DNA from: Aquamicrobium defluvii
GTDB taxonomy: Bacteria > Pseudomonadota > Alphaproteobacteria > Rhizobiales > Rhizobiaceae
Direction: 5' to 3'
DNA: 64,000 bases
Assembly (NCBI RefSeq): GCF_004363725.1
Contig: NZ_SNZF01000005.1
Span: 124,001-188,000, forward strand
How positions within the stretch are numbered: position 1 is the first letter of the stretch; each line of letters opens with the position of its first letter. Of this stretch, positions 17,898 to 27,132 are shown one piece after another. A model generated the notes under the pieces. That model worked only from the letters and a program-made list of their open reading frames with translations. It was not told where the DNA came from and ran no database searches. The position numbers and the translations under genes were made by a program.

Positions 17898-19066
17898 AAC
17901 GGCGCTGCTCCAATCTCTTTTGAGACCCACGGCTCAACCGGTCTGGCCGTGGTGGCTGCGCCCGCGACATGCGAAAACACCGTACCGAGATATTTCGCCC
18001 CCGCATCCGCTCCGAGGCAGCGTGCCCATTGCGCAAGTACTGCGCGTGCTTCAGGCGTTTGCCTGCCCCGGGCTATGACTTGCCTGAAGAGCGCGACCAG
18101 CGCTTCCACATTTCCGGCAGGAAACACACCGCCGACGCCGCTGACCTGAACGATACCAGCCGCCCCGCAGGCATCGGAGCAGATGGCGGGTGTACCAGCC
18201 ATCAGCGCCTCCGATACCACCGCGCCCCAGCCGTCATTCCGGCTGGGAAGCACGAGGCAATCCGCCTCGGCCATAAGCGCGGGGATTTCACCGATGGGTC
18301 GCCTGCCAAGCCAGTCTACACGACCCGGGAGTTTCTTTTCGGCCAGAGTTCTAAGCGCCGCTTCGAGTGGGCCAGAACCGGCCAACATCAGTTCAAAATG
18401 CTCATTCGCTAGCCTTTCGAGCGCGTTGATCAGTAGGTCAACACGTTTGAGTTCGATGAACCGACCGACAAACAGGAATCGGAACGGTGCCCGAGGTTCG
18501 AAATTCTGCGCGATGGGCTGCGGACTGTCGGGCAGGAAATAGGCAAACGGGAACACCCTGTCGGCGGGCATGCCTCGCGCCGCAAGCCACCCCGGAGTGG
18601 CGTGGCCCGTAGCAAGAACGCCCTCGATACGCGGACCCCATTGCCGGACAAGTCGACGATATTCCAGACGCTTGAGCGCGCCGCGCCAGCCGGAATCGTC
18701 CACAGTCTCCATGATGACCCATTGCCGGATACCCCGCTCTGCAAGCGTCCGCTGCGCCACGCCGACCAGCCCATTGGCACGAAGGCCCTGGCAGATATGA
18801 ATGCTGTCTTCGGGCGCCTCGCGCACCACCTCACGCACCGCGTCGGACGTGGGTGCAAAGCGCAGATGCGCCGCGCCGAGCGGCGGCACCTGCCACCCTT
18901 GCGCGGCGCGATCGGCCGACATTTCCTCTTCGGCGACATATGTGACCGCGCGCCCGGTGGCGGCAAGAGCCGCAGCCAGCCCCGCCATATGTGGCGAGAC
19001 AATACGCTGCCAGAACCAGACGGGATCAGGCACGGCACATACGGGTTCGCGACTGGCCACCGGCAT
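17894..19066 (-). CDS. Glycosyltransferase family 4
   Basis: This GT-B glycosyltransferase has about 390 residues. The acceptor half contains PDPVWFWQRIVSPHMAGLAAAL and the donor half contains FLFVGRFIELKRVDLLINAL, LMLAGSGPLEAAL, CLVLPSRNDGWGAVVSEALM and AICSDACGAAG. The start is uncertain. ATG 19066 overlaps the preceding gene by 41 bases, while GTG 19033 would overlap it by only 8 and begins right at the conserved part. It is translationally coupled to the next GT4 gene. It would act on the cytoplasmic face of the inner membrane on the lipid-linked repeat. Confidence 0.87.
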   Translation of the reverse strand: MPVASREPVCAVPDPVWFWQRIVSPHMAGLAAALAATGRAVTYVAEEEMSADRAAQGWQVPPLGAAHLRFAPTSDAVREVVREAPEDSIHICQGLRANGLVGVAQRTLAERGIRQWVIMETVDDSGWRGALKRLEYRRLVRQWGPRIEGVLATGHATPGWLAARGMPADRVFPFAYFLPDSPQPIAQNFEPRAPFRFLFVGRFIELKRVDLLINALERLANEHFELMLAGSGPLEAALRTLAEKKLPGRVDWLGRRPIGEIPALMAEADCLVLPSRNDGWGAVVSEALMAGTPAICSDACGAAGIVQVSGVGGVFPAGNVEALVALFRQVIARGRQTPEARAVLAQWARCLGADAGAKYLGTVFSHVAGAATTARPVEPWVSKEIGAAPL

Positions 19067-20426
19067 AGGCCCAGCCAAGCAGGATCATTGGCAGCAAGCC
19101 CATTCCACCTGCCGAGAAGAGAGTCGCTTCACCCATATTGAGCAGCAGCACGGTCATGCAAACCGCGAAAGGCGCAAGCCCGCTGCGCGCAGCAGAGCGC
19201 AACAACCGCAGGAGCCAAAGTGCCACGAACAGGGCGCCGAGCACACCAACTTCCTCAAGAACCATGAGGGGCGCAACCCCTTTCTCAATCGATGCGCCCG
19301 TCGGCAGACCGAGAACGGGATCTCGCTTCACTTCCATTAAGGCAGGCTCCGAGGCTATGCCGAAGCCGATACCCGTCAGCGGCTGCCGGGCAATATTGTC
19401 AAGCATCGCATCCATCAGCCTGCCACGCGATCTGTCATAGAGTTCAGACAGGTTTTCGCCGCTCGCACGGCCAGATTTGGTGATATAATATTGAATTGTT
19501 TCAGCAATTTTCGGCGCCATAAAAATTCCGCCCACCAGAGCCATGCACAACACCGCCCAGATGCGTGCGCTGCCCAGCCCCGGAGCCATTCGCGCGATGG
19601 ACAGGCCGGAAAAGCCTGGGGCCAGCAGAATGGACAGGCCGATGCCCCCAACCATGGAGAGCCCCGCCGTACGTGCCTCCGACATTAATACCAGCATGAG
19701 GCATGCTCCGGTCAACACAACCAGCCACCAACCCGGCTTTCGCTCGCCGAACATGCGCGTCGCTGTCCATGCGCCGAGCAGCGCCATGGTAGGCCCAAAG
19801 GCTTGAGGATGGTTCAGTATGCCCTGAAAACCCCGGTCGTTGCGCAGGTAACCCAGCGATGTGAGCGCCAGCGGCAGGCTGAGAACCAGTATGATCACCA
19901 GTCCCCAGAATATCTGCTGCGAGAGCTCGTGTTTTTGCCAGTCGGAAAGTCCAGACCAAGCGGAAATCAACGTTCCCATCGCCAGCGTCCACGACAGCGC
20001 CTTGAGCACCGACACGTCGACGATCGGACTGAACAGGACGGAATGCCCCATAAGGAACACCCCAAGAAGAACCGTAGCCAGCGTAAAAGGAAGCAGATGC
20101 GGCTGGCGGGACAGCAGGTTGCTATGGATCAGGGCCGAAAAAGCAGCTGCGAAGAGCACGGCGTAGCGGCCGACTGCCGCGCCTGAAGCTTCCGGCGCTA
20201 CCCCCTGACTGAGCATCGTGAAGAGCCATGACATGGCGAGCGCACGAATCGCGTGTGCGGGGCCAAGCAGTGCATAGCTCGCGAGCACCAGATAGCTCAC
20301 ACTGGCGGTAGGCGCCGAGGCGAGTCGCAGCGCAAGCGCGACGATGAGCGGTGTATAGGCCCCCAGGCCCATCGCCGATGCCCGGACCGGTGCGACCGCA
20401 GGACTACCGGGAATTGCGGCTCTCAA
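19026..20426 (-). CDS. O-antigen ligase/polymerase-like membrane protein (Wzy candidate)
   Basis: This hydrophobic protein has about 466 residues and around ten to twelve membrane segments. It shows the Wzy/WaaL pattern: the SEARTAGLSMVGGIGLSILL region, then a loop with RSRGRLMDAMLDNIARQPLTGIGFGIASEP. It lies among the glycosyltransferases, which favours a repeat-unit polymerase role. The frame opens with a TTG at 20426 that has GAGGA nine bases upstream. The next ATG in frame is 20372, already close to the first membrane helix. It is one of two such proteins in the locus. Confidence 0.78.
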   Translation of the reverse strand: MRAAIPGSPAVAPVRASAMGLGAYTPLIVALALRLASAPTASVSYLVLASYALLGPAHAIRALAMSWLFTMLSQGVAPEASGAAVGRYAVLFAAAFSALIHSNLLSRQPHLLPFTLATVLLGVFLMGHSVLFSPIVDVSVLKALSWTLAMGTLISAWSGLSDWQKHELSQQIFWGLVIILVLSLPLALTSLGYLRNDRGFQGILNHPQAFGPTMALLGAWTATRMFGERKPGWWLVVLTGACLMLVLMSEARTAGLSMVGGIGLSILLAPGFSGLSIARMAPGLGSARIWAVLCMALVGGIFMAPKIAETIQYYITKSGRASGENLSELYDRSRGRLMDAMLDNIARQPLTGIGFGIASEPALMEVKRDPVLGLPTGASIEKGVAPLMVLEEVGVLGALFVALWLLRLLRSAARSGLAPFAVCMTVLLLNMGEATLFSAGGMGLLPMILLGWAYAGGQSRTRMCRA

Positions 20427-20511
20427 CTCAACCTATCCTCACCAATTTATCCACCCCTTGCGCGGTGAAACTATCATGGCTTGAACAAATCATGAACAAA
20501 GGCCGCTGCCC

Positions 20512-21618
20512 ATGACCGAAACCACCCCCCTGCTCGATCTTCCCTATATCATGCCGTCGCAGGCGCAAAAGCATGTTACCCACAACGAATCGCTGCGCAT
20601 GCTTGATGCGCTCGTGCATCTGCGCGTTGGCGCGCGCGGGGTCGACACGCCGCCAGCCGATCCGGCCGAAGGCGACCGCCTGGTGGTAGGGGCTGCGCCA
20701 TCGGAGGCTTTTGCCGGGCAGGCCGGCAACATCGCGGCATTTCAGGATGGCGCCTGGGCCTTCTACACGCCACGTGCGGGCTGGGTGATCTGGGACGCTG
20801 CGGAAAGCGCCTTGCTGGTGTTCGACGGCGCAGCATGGAAACCGGTTTTCGACCCGCAGAACCTTCCCCTCATCGGCGTCAACACGCAGGCCGACGAAAC
20901 CAACCGGCTTGCGGTGCGCGGCGACGCCACGCTGCTGAGCCATGACGGGGCCGGCCATCAGCTCAAGATCAACAAGGCCGCCACAGGCGACACCGGCTCG
21001 CTGCTGTTCCAGACCGGCTGGTCCGGCCGCGCGGAAATGGGGTTGACGGGCGATGACGACTTCTCGATCAAGGTTTCGCCGGATGGCTTGGCATGGCACG
21101 GGGCGCTGACCGTGGACCATGCCACAGGCCGGGTAGGCATCGGCGCCGTGACGCCTGCGACCGCGCTCGATGTCGATGGCATTATCCGCGCGTCGACTGG
21201 CTTTCGAATCGGCAATGCGACCTTGCAGAATGGAGCAAATTCGTCCCAGCTCAACACCAGCGCCCATTTCTCGACCACAGGCCTGTTCGCCATCGGCACG
21301 ACTCCGACCAACAATTATTATCTGCGCATCCGGTTGCCCGATGCCAGCGCGGAGCGACGGGCGATCTATGCCTATGCGGAAGGCAGTCCGATATTCGTCG
21401 TGCTGGGAGATGCCCGTACGGGAATCGGCACGTCGATGCCCGCCGCTTCGGCCCAGCTCGAAGTGGCAAGCACGACGAAAGGCTTCCTCCCGCCACGCAT
21501 GACCACGGCGCAGCGCGATGCGATCCCCTCGCCAGCCGAAGGGCTGATCGTCTATAACACGACCGCGCACGAACCGCAGGTCTGGACCGGAGCGGGGTGG
21601 GTGGGGATGGCAGGATGA
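20512..21618 (+). CDS. DUF2793 protein with phage tail-fibre-like C-terminus
   Basis: The 368-residue protein opens with the DUF2793 signature (LDLPYIMPSQAQKHVTHNES). That domain is known from gene transfer agent and prophage tail regions of alphaproteobacteria. Residues about 100-150 hold an AAFQDGAWAFYTPRAGWVIW beta region. The end reads ASTTKGFLPPRMTTAQRDAI and EGLIVYNTT, a motif common at tail-fibre C-termini. It is the only plus-strand gene in 29 kb, with 85 bases to one neighbour and 7 to the other. No other phage gene is present. It could be a structural or carbohydrate-binding protein tied to the surface polymer; the function is unknown. Confidence 0.85.
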   Translation: MTETTPLLDLPYIMPSQAQKHVTHNESLRMLDALVHLRVGARGVDTPPADPAEGDRLVVGAAPSEAFAGQAGNIAAFQDGAWAFYTPRAGWVIWDAAESALLVFDGAAWKPVFDPQNLPLIGVNTQADETNRLAVRGDATLLSHDGAGHQLKINKAATGDTGSLLFQTGWSGRAEMGLTGDDDFSIKVSPDGLAWHGALTVDHATGRVGIGAVTPATALDVDGIIRASTGFRIGNATLQNGANSSQLNTSAHFSTTGLFAIGTTPTNNYYLRIRLPDASAERRAIYAYAEGSPIFVVLGDARTGIGTSMPAASAQLEVASTTKGFLPPRMTTAQRDAIPSPAEGLIVYNTTAHEPQVWTGAGWVGMAG

Positions 21619-21625
21619 GCGGGGT

Positions 21626-22573
21626 TCAATGGGGCGCGCGCCTCTTCATAAGCTTGCGCCAGAGCGGGCGATTGCCGAATTCCGGGCGTAGATCGGGATT
21701 GCGATAGAACCGCACGACATGCGGGGGCACCGGCTTATGCTGGCGCCGTCCGTCACGGCATCCGTGCAACGCCGCCCTGGTAAGTGTCAGGCCGAAGCCG
21801 GGGCCGAAGGCGCGTACGCCCGAGACGACATGGCTAAGAAGATAGCGCAGCGAGAAGGGCAGCGCAGCACGCAAGGGGAAGTGCTTGTAGAAGACACGGG
21901 TGAAATTGTAGACCCAGCGCTTGCGTCTTTCCAGCCCGACCTCTGCCTTGCTTACCAGATTGTCGTGCAGGACGGTGGCATCACCCACGTAGGCGATATC
22001 AAATCCCGCCGCGCGCGCGCGGATTGACAGGTCGAGTTCCTCTCCTCCGAAAGTACAGTTTTCGTCGTTGAGGCCGACGACATCGAGGACAGCCCGTCGG
22101 ATCAGATGGCAAGCACCGTGAAAGTTCGCCAGCCTGTAATCTGGATCATCAAAGGAAAGCTGCACTTTGCCGGTGGCAGCGTGCAGGATTCGCGGTGAGA
22201 CGATGCCAAAGCGTGCGGACCGTTGTATGCTGGCTCGCATTGTGCTGACCGCCTCCGCCGTGATGAACGTGTCGTCATCGATGTTAAGGATGAAATCTCG
22301 CGTCGCCTCGCGCCAGCCCGTGTTGCGCCCGCCCGCCACTCCCAGATTGCTATTGTTGAGAATAAAATGGGTATTGGTCTTTCCTGACAGAATATCAGCG
22401 ATCATCTCGGGTGAGCCGTCCGTGGAGGCGTTGTCGACAACGATCAGTTCGCAACCCGTTTCTTCTACCATCTGCGCCAGTGCGATCAGATTCCGCCCAA
22501 GTGTGTTCCCCCTGTTGAACGACAGCACGACGATGGAAATGTTGGAGAGGTCGGGCGCAGGGCTCAAAGTCAT
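21626..22573 (-). CDS. Glycosyltransferase family 2
   Basis: This 315-residue GT-A enzyme begins ISIVVLSFNRGNTLGRNL-like (read as SIVVLSFNRGNTLGRNL). It has the UDP-sugar-binding pattern LIVVDNASTDGSPEMI, then NSNLGVAGGRNTGWREA and the DXD-type motif LNIDDDTFI. A rhamnosyl- or hexosyltransferase role is plausible, but the sugar is not identifiable. The ATG overlaps the stop of the frameshifted GT4 gene by 4 bases. It is the last gene before the plus-strand DUF2793 insertion. Confidence 0.9.
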   Translation of the reverse strand: MTLSPAPDLSNISIVVLSFNRGNTLGRNLIALAQMVEETGCELIVVDNASTDGSPEMIADILSGKTNTHFILNNSNLGVAGGRNTGWREATRDFILNIDDDTFITAEAVSTMRASIQRSARFGIVSPRILHAATGKVQLSFDDPDYRLANFHGACHLIRRAVLDVVGLNDENCTFGGEELDLSIRARAAGFDIAYVGDATVLHDNLVSKAEVGLERRKRWVYNFTRVFYKHFPLRAALPFSLRYLLSHVVSGVRAFGPGFGLTLTRAALHGCRDGRRQHKPVPPHVVRFYRNPDLRPEFGNRPLWRKLMKRRAPH

Positions 22574-23675
22574 CCTTGCACCGCCAGATCTTCCGCAAGT
22601 GCCAGATAGGCGCCGGCCGCTTTCTCAACCGAGAACTCCCGCGCCCTTGTCTTCAGCAATTCAGCAGGTGTCGGATTATCGAATTGCTGTTCGATGGCAG
22701 CGGCGAGAGCATCTGCATCACCCACAGGCACCAGCGCGCCATAACGTCCGCCATCAAGAATCTCACGAGGTCCGGAGGGGCAGTTCGTACTGACCACCGG
22801 CGTGCCGCAAGCCATGGCTTCAACAAGGACATTGCCGAACCCTTCGTGCAGGGAGGGCAGAACAAACACATCGGCGCGCGCGAGATAAGCGAATGGATTC
22901 TCCACAAAGCCGGGCATCGTCAGGTCGTCGATCACACCGAGTTGCTTTGCCAAGTCCTCCAGAGAGGCCCTCAGGCTGCCTTCTCCCAGCAGAATAAGCT
23001 TGGCCTGGTGCTTTTTTCGCAGCTTTGCGAAGGCCTGTATAAGGGTGGAAAAATCCTTCTCGCTCGAAAAGCGGCCCGCAGAGATGATAACGGGCATGTC
23101 CTTCTGCACCGGCCAAATAAGCGAAACCGGCTGGCCGGCAAGAATTTCGATCTCGGGGCTCCACACAGGATTGTAGATCACGCTGATGCGGTTGCGTTTG
23201 ATACCCGGCACATGAGTCCACTGATCCGCCACCCCGGAAGATATAGCAACGAGTGCGGCTGCTCTTGTATAGGATGCGCGCACCAGCTTCTGCAAAATTC
23301 TAGGTTTTAGTCTCTTCTGAGGTTCGTAACCGATACCATCCCACCCGCGTTGCGAGATGATCACAGGACGTTTGCGCGAGAGCAGACCGTTTACAAGGGA
23401 AGCGATCATGTTCGGCCCGGACGTCGCCGCGATTACGAGATCCGGGTTCTCTTTCCAAATGTAGGAAAGATACGCGCCCATTCTCCTTATCCACCATGGT
23501 GCCTCGAAGTCGAATACGCTTGCAATATCATGAGCTTCTGATCGCATGTCGCCGCGACCGGAGAAAGCCAGAATATCAACTTGGTGGCCCAACGCGGAAA
23601 AACATTTGGCAAGGCGATAGTGGAACGCTCGACTCCGCCTCCTGATAGGGTATGGATGAATAATGCAATCTTCAT
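22570..23675 (-). pseudogene. Glycosyltransferase family 4 with an N-terminal frameshift
   Basis: The natural start is ATG 23675, which forms an ATGA overlap with the ABC transporter stop and begins MKIALFIHTLSGGGVERSTI, a textbook GT4 N-terminus. After about 20 residues the frame runs into unrelated sequence. The expected continuation (LAKCFSALGHQVDILAFSG) lies in another frame and runs open to 22570. The span is 1106 bases, one short of a codon multiple. Adding one base near 23610 would restore about 368 residues. The rest is intact, including ISAGRFSSEKDFSTLI, LLGEGSLRASL and LPSLHEGFGNVLVEAMACG. Either the gene is inactivated or the assembly has lost a base. Read unshifted from 23691, it would lose the GGGVER loop. 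Confidence 0.8.
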
Positions 23676-25510
23676 GATTGGTCCGGCACATATTGCTTTC
23701 TTTCGCCCGACATGGCTTCCCGCCAATCGAGAACTCTCCCCTTTTCCAGCCGCACCACCATATCGCACGCTTCCAGAGTGCTCAGACGGTGGGCGATGAT
23801 GAGGATGGTGAGGTTGCGGTCGAGCCGTTCGATCGCCGCCATCACCGCGCTTTCGGTCTCGGTGTCGAGCGCGCTGGTCGCCTCGTCGAACACCAGAACG
23901 CGCGCCTGCTTGTAGAGCGCGCGGGCGATGCCGATGCGCTGGCGCTGCCCGCCGGAAAGCTGGATGCCGCGCTCGCCCACGCGCGTGTCGTAGCCGTCGG
24001 GAAGCGCCGCGATCACTTCCGCAAGCTCCGCCTGCTCCGCGGCCCGGCGCACCCTCTCGCGGTCTATTTCCGCCGGCCGCACTCCGAAAGCGATGTTTTC
24101 GGCGATGGTGGTATCGGCCAGATAGATGGCTTGCGGCACATGCGCGATATTCTTCTGCCAGGCGGCGCGATTGGCGGCGGTGAGTTTCACACCGTCGACG
24201 CGGAGCTCTCCCGCGGTCGGCTCCAGAAGGCTCAGAACGAGGTCCATCAGCGTCGACTTTCCGCTGCCTGTCTTGCCCGCTATGCCGACGCGCGCGCCCT
24301 TCGCGATCTCCAGGTTCACCCCGTTGAGCGTGACGCCTCTGCCGCCGGGATAGGCGTAATCGACGCTGTCGAGACTGATGGTCCGCTCGAAGGACAGCGG
24401 AATATCTGCATCCGGCATTTCCGGCATCGGCCGGGACAGCAATTGCACCACATCGTTGAGGACCTGCCGGTTGCCCATTGCCAATGCCCAGCCATTATAG
24501 GCCAGCTGGATCAGAGGGAGCAGGCGCTGTGCGCCGAGCGCCAGTGCGCCCAGCACGGGAATGGCCTGGGCAAGGCCGCCGGGGCCCTGCACCATCACCA
24601 CGGCCACCAGCGCGATCAGCACCATGCCGAGCGCTTCGACCACGAAGCGGGGCGCGCCGGCAAGAACGGCGTTGCGCGTTCGCGCGTCGCGGTAATCCGC
24701 CTCCGCCTGCTCGTAGGTCTCGATGAAAACAGGCTGCAAACGGTCGAGGAGCACGTCGCGTATGCCGCCCAGCCCTTCCTGCATGGCCTGCACCCGTCTT
24801 CCTTGCGCCTGCGCGATGATGGCGCTGTTGCGGCGCAGGCGCCTGCGGGCAGCGACCGAGGCGACGAGATAGATCGCTGCGCATCCTACGCCGGCGACAA
24901 GCGCGACCACCGGATCGATGACGACCAGCCCGCCGACGATGAACAGGCCGATCACCACGGCGATGAACCCGTTCATCAGCGGAATGAGCACATTGTTGGT
25001 GACGATCTGGACATTGTTGATCGAGGCGATGATCTCGCTCGAATTGTGGCGTGTGTGGTACGTGTAGGGCTGTAGCAGCGTATCTGAATAGAGCCGTACG
25101 CCCAGATCGTAGGACACGCCGTAGACGAACCGGTTGCTCGCCCGCAGCAGGGCCAGCCGCAGCACCGCAGCGATAAGCGCCGCCAGCGCGAACAGGCCCG
25201 TCACGACATAGACCGCTGCGGTCTGGTCCCCGGAGCCGAGATACCTGACCATGGGGGACATCGCTGCACCCTCATCGGCAGGAGAGGCTATAAGGGCGAG
25301 AAGCGGCACCACAGCGCCGATCGTGACGACCTCGGCAAAAGCACCGACAAGCATCAGCGCCATGAGGGGAACGAATGCACGGCGGCGCGACGGCGAAAGC
25401 CTGTTGAACAGTATGCGCAACGCGGCGAACAGGGACAAGTCCAGCCCGTCTTGCGCCGAATTCAGCTTCGCCGTTCCGCTCTCAGACGTATTTTTTACCA
25501 CCACAGTCAC
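23672..25510 (-). CDS. ABC exporter, fused membrane and ATPase domains (PglK/MsbA-like flippase candidate)
   Basis: This half-transporter has 612 residues. Residues about 45-320 hold six membrane helices. The C-terminal nucleotide-binding domain has Walker A GIAGKTGSGKST, signature LSGGQRQRIGIARALY, Walker B VLVFDEATSALD and the switch histidine IIAHRLS. In this locus, which has no recognisable Wzx, it is the best candidate for flipping the lipid-linked repeat across the inner membrane, as PglK does in Campylobacter; this is inference from context. The start is a GTG at 25510 with no clear ribosome site, and several alternative GTG codons follow directly. It is translationally coupled to the GT4 gene. 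Confidence 0.88.
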   Translation of the reverse strand: MTVVVKNTSESGTAKLNSAQDGLDLSLFAALRILFNRLSPSRRRAFVPLMALMLVGAFAEVVTIGAVVPLLALIASPADEGAAMSPMVRYLGSGDQTAAVYVVTGLFALAALIAAVLRLALLRASNRFVYGVSYDLGVRLYSDTLLQPYTYHTRHNSSEIIASINNVQIVTNNVLIPLMNGFIAVVIGLFIVGGLVVIDPVVALVAGVGCAAIYLVASVAARRRLRRNSAIIAQAQGRRVQAMQEGLGGIRDVLLDRLQPVFIETYEQAEADYRDARTRNAVLAGAPRFVVEALGMVLIALVAVVMVQGPGGLAQAIPVLGALALGAQRLLPLIQLAYNGWALAMGNRQVLNDVVQLLSRPMPEMPDADIPLSFERTISLDSVDYAYPGGRGVTLNGVNLEIAKGARVGIAGKTGSGKSTLMDLVLSLLEPTAGELRVDGVKLTAANRAAWQKNIAHVPQAIYLADTTIAENIAFGVRPAEIDRERVRRAAEQAELAEVIAALPDGYDTRVGERGIQLSGGQRQRIGIARALYKQARVLVFDEATSALDTETESAVMAAIERLDRNLTILIIAHRLSTLEACDMVVRLEKGRVLDWREAMSGERKQYVPDQS

Positions 25511-25561
25511 TTCACGTGTTTTTCCGCAAAGTGCGTTTTTTCCGGGTGTCCGAAACGCAAT

Positions 25562-26854
25562 TCACTTCGCTCCGAACCCTGTCAGCATGATGCGGATCGT
25601 CCTCATGACGATGACCAGATCGAGCCAGGGAGAGAAATTCTTGATGTAGTAGAAATCGTAATGCAGTTTTTCATGCACTTCGTCGACATCCGCGACATGG
25701 CCTTGATTCACCTGCGCCCATCCGGTGATACCCGGCCGAACGATATGTCGATAGGGGTAGAATGCGAGCTCGGCGTCATACCACAGCGACAGCACGACCG
25801 CTTCCGGGCGGGGCCCGATCCAGCTCATCTCCCCACGCAATATGTTGATGAGTTGCGGTAACTCATCCAGCCGGCTGCGCCTCAGGAGGCGACCGATGCG
25901 TGTAATTCGTGGATCGCCCTCACGCGTAATGGCCTTATCCCTGGCTGCCAGTGACCCATCGTCGCCATCGCGCATAGTCCTGAATTTATAGAGCGTGAAT
26001 GTCGCGCCGCGATAGCCGACGCGCTCCTGCCGAAACAGGGCCGGTCCGGGGCTTTCCAGACGGATAAGCAATGCAAGCACAAGCAGCAGCGGAGAAGTGA
26101 CGATCAGTACGATCAGAGCCGCGAGCCAGTCGATCGTCTGCTTGATCTTGATATAGGCCTGATTGGGATTGAGCGAGCCCAGCGTGTTCTCTGACAGATG
26201 ATCGATCTCGACGCGACCCGTCAGCGATTCCAGCACCTGCTTCACATGGTAGACCGGCATCCCCGACAGAACGCAACTGGTGATGAAGCGCAGCCACGAC
26301 TCCGGCAGATCCGCCCGCAGATCCGCAACGATGCCCTGCACCTTTTCTGGAACGATGCCCGGCGTGTGCAGAGGATGCCATACGACGCTCTCCACCGCGG
26401 AGAGCCGCTCGACACTCCCCAGCGGAACCATCGCCAGCCGGGCGGGTTCCAGCCGGCTGGAAACGGCACTCAGGCTGAAATACCACAATGTGGAGATCAG
26501 GAAGGAACCCGCTGCCTGAAAACGGCTGTAGTCGAGACGGAAAAAGAAAATGATAATGAAAACCAGCCCGTAGCTCAGGGTGAAGGCCGGCAGTATCGTG
26601 CTGAACGTCGCGACTCCGGGGAAAGAATCCAGACGCCTGTAGATCGCATAGCCCATCACATGGGCTATTGCGGCCGCGGTTATCGTCACCTGTATATTGA
26701 TCGACAACACAATCCTCGGCTCCAGCGCCATGCGCGCCAGCAGAGGAATACCGATTGCCAGCAACAGACCACCCGTCAGCTGATAGCGCAGACGCATCAG
26801 CGGATGACGTGTGCTGGCAACAGCGGCCGGCCGTTGGGATAGCGCGGTGTTCAT
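25562..26854 (-). CDS. Polyprenyl-phosphate sugar-1-phosphate transferase (WcaJ/ExoY family)
   Basis: This 430-residue initiating transferase has an N-terminal region of four to five membrane helices (residues about 20-135) and a central cytoplasmic domain. The C-terminal bacterial sugar transferase domain has KFRTMRDGDDG, RRSRLDELPQLINIL, WIGPRPEAV and RPGITGWAQVNQG. It would load the first sugar phosphate onto undecaprenyl phosphate, so it sets the first step of the repeat unit. It is the first enzyme gene after the NusG-like regulator. A leader of 278 bases separates them. Confidence 0.93.
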   Translation of the reverse strand: MNTALSQRPAAVASTRHPLMRLRYQLTGGLLLAIGIPLLARMALEPRIVLSINIQVTITAAAIAHVMGYAIYRRLDSFPGVATFSTILPAFTLSYGLVFIIIFFFRLDYSRFQAAGSFLISTLWYFSLSAVSSRLEPARLAMVPLGSVERLSAVESVVWHPLHTPGIVPEKVQGIVADLRADLPESWLRFITSCVLSGMPVYHVKQVLESLTGRVEIDHLSENTLGSLNPNQAYIKIKQTIDWLAALIVLIVTSPLLLVLALLIRLESPGPALFRQERVGYRGATFTLYKFRTMRDGDDGSLAARDKAITREGDPRITRIGRLLRRSRLDELPQLINILRGEMSWIGPRPEAVVLSLWYDAELAFYPYRHIVRPGITGWAQVNQGHVADVDEVHEKLHYDFYYIKNFSPWLDLVIVMRTIRIMLTGFGAK

Positions 26855-27132
26855 CTTTACCGAATTTCAGATCAGATCGGAGAGTTCGTAAAAAAGCGGC
26901 AGCCGGGACCAAAGCCATAATGAAACAGACAGCAGAAGCGCTGCAGCGTCTGGCCGCAACCCGTTTTCAGGGCGCGTACCATGAGGCATCCGCACAGGTG
27001 CAGCACCCTCGAGATCGGCAACCAACGCCACTCCATACCCGGAAACCATGCCCCCCCCCAACCAATGCTACCGCACGCAGGGTGCAAGGCATCACCCGCG
27101 TCAGCAGCAAATATCCGGCCTGCGCTGCCCCG
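26855..27132 (-). other. Leader between the NusG-like gene and the sugar transferase gene
   Basis: These 278 bases hold no convincing gene. Three short minus-strand frames pass through, but none has a ribosome site or a recognisable domain. The main feature is a run of nine C on the plus strand (27051-27059). I see no terminator hairpin, so transcription from the antiterminator gene could run on into the sugar transferase gene. Confidence 0.55.
27051..27059. repeat. Homopolymer of nine C (G on the coding strand)
   Basis: Nine consecutive C residues lie in the leader upstream of the initiating sugar transferase. Runs of this length are prone to slipped-strand change. Here the run is outside any supported gene, so an effect would have to be on transcription or on a small leader frame. 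Confidence 0.85.

Noticed and set aside
20512..21618. A prophage or gene transfer agent cluster
   Set aside because: Only one tail-like gene is present; there are no capsid, terminase, portal or integrase genes and no attachment repeats.
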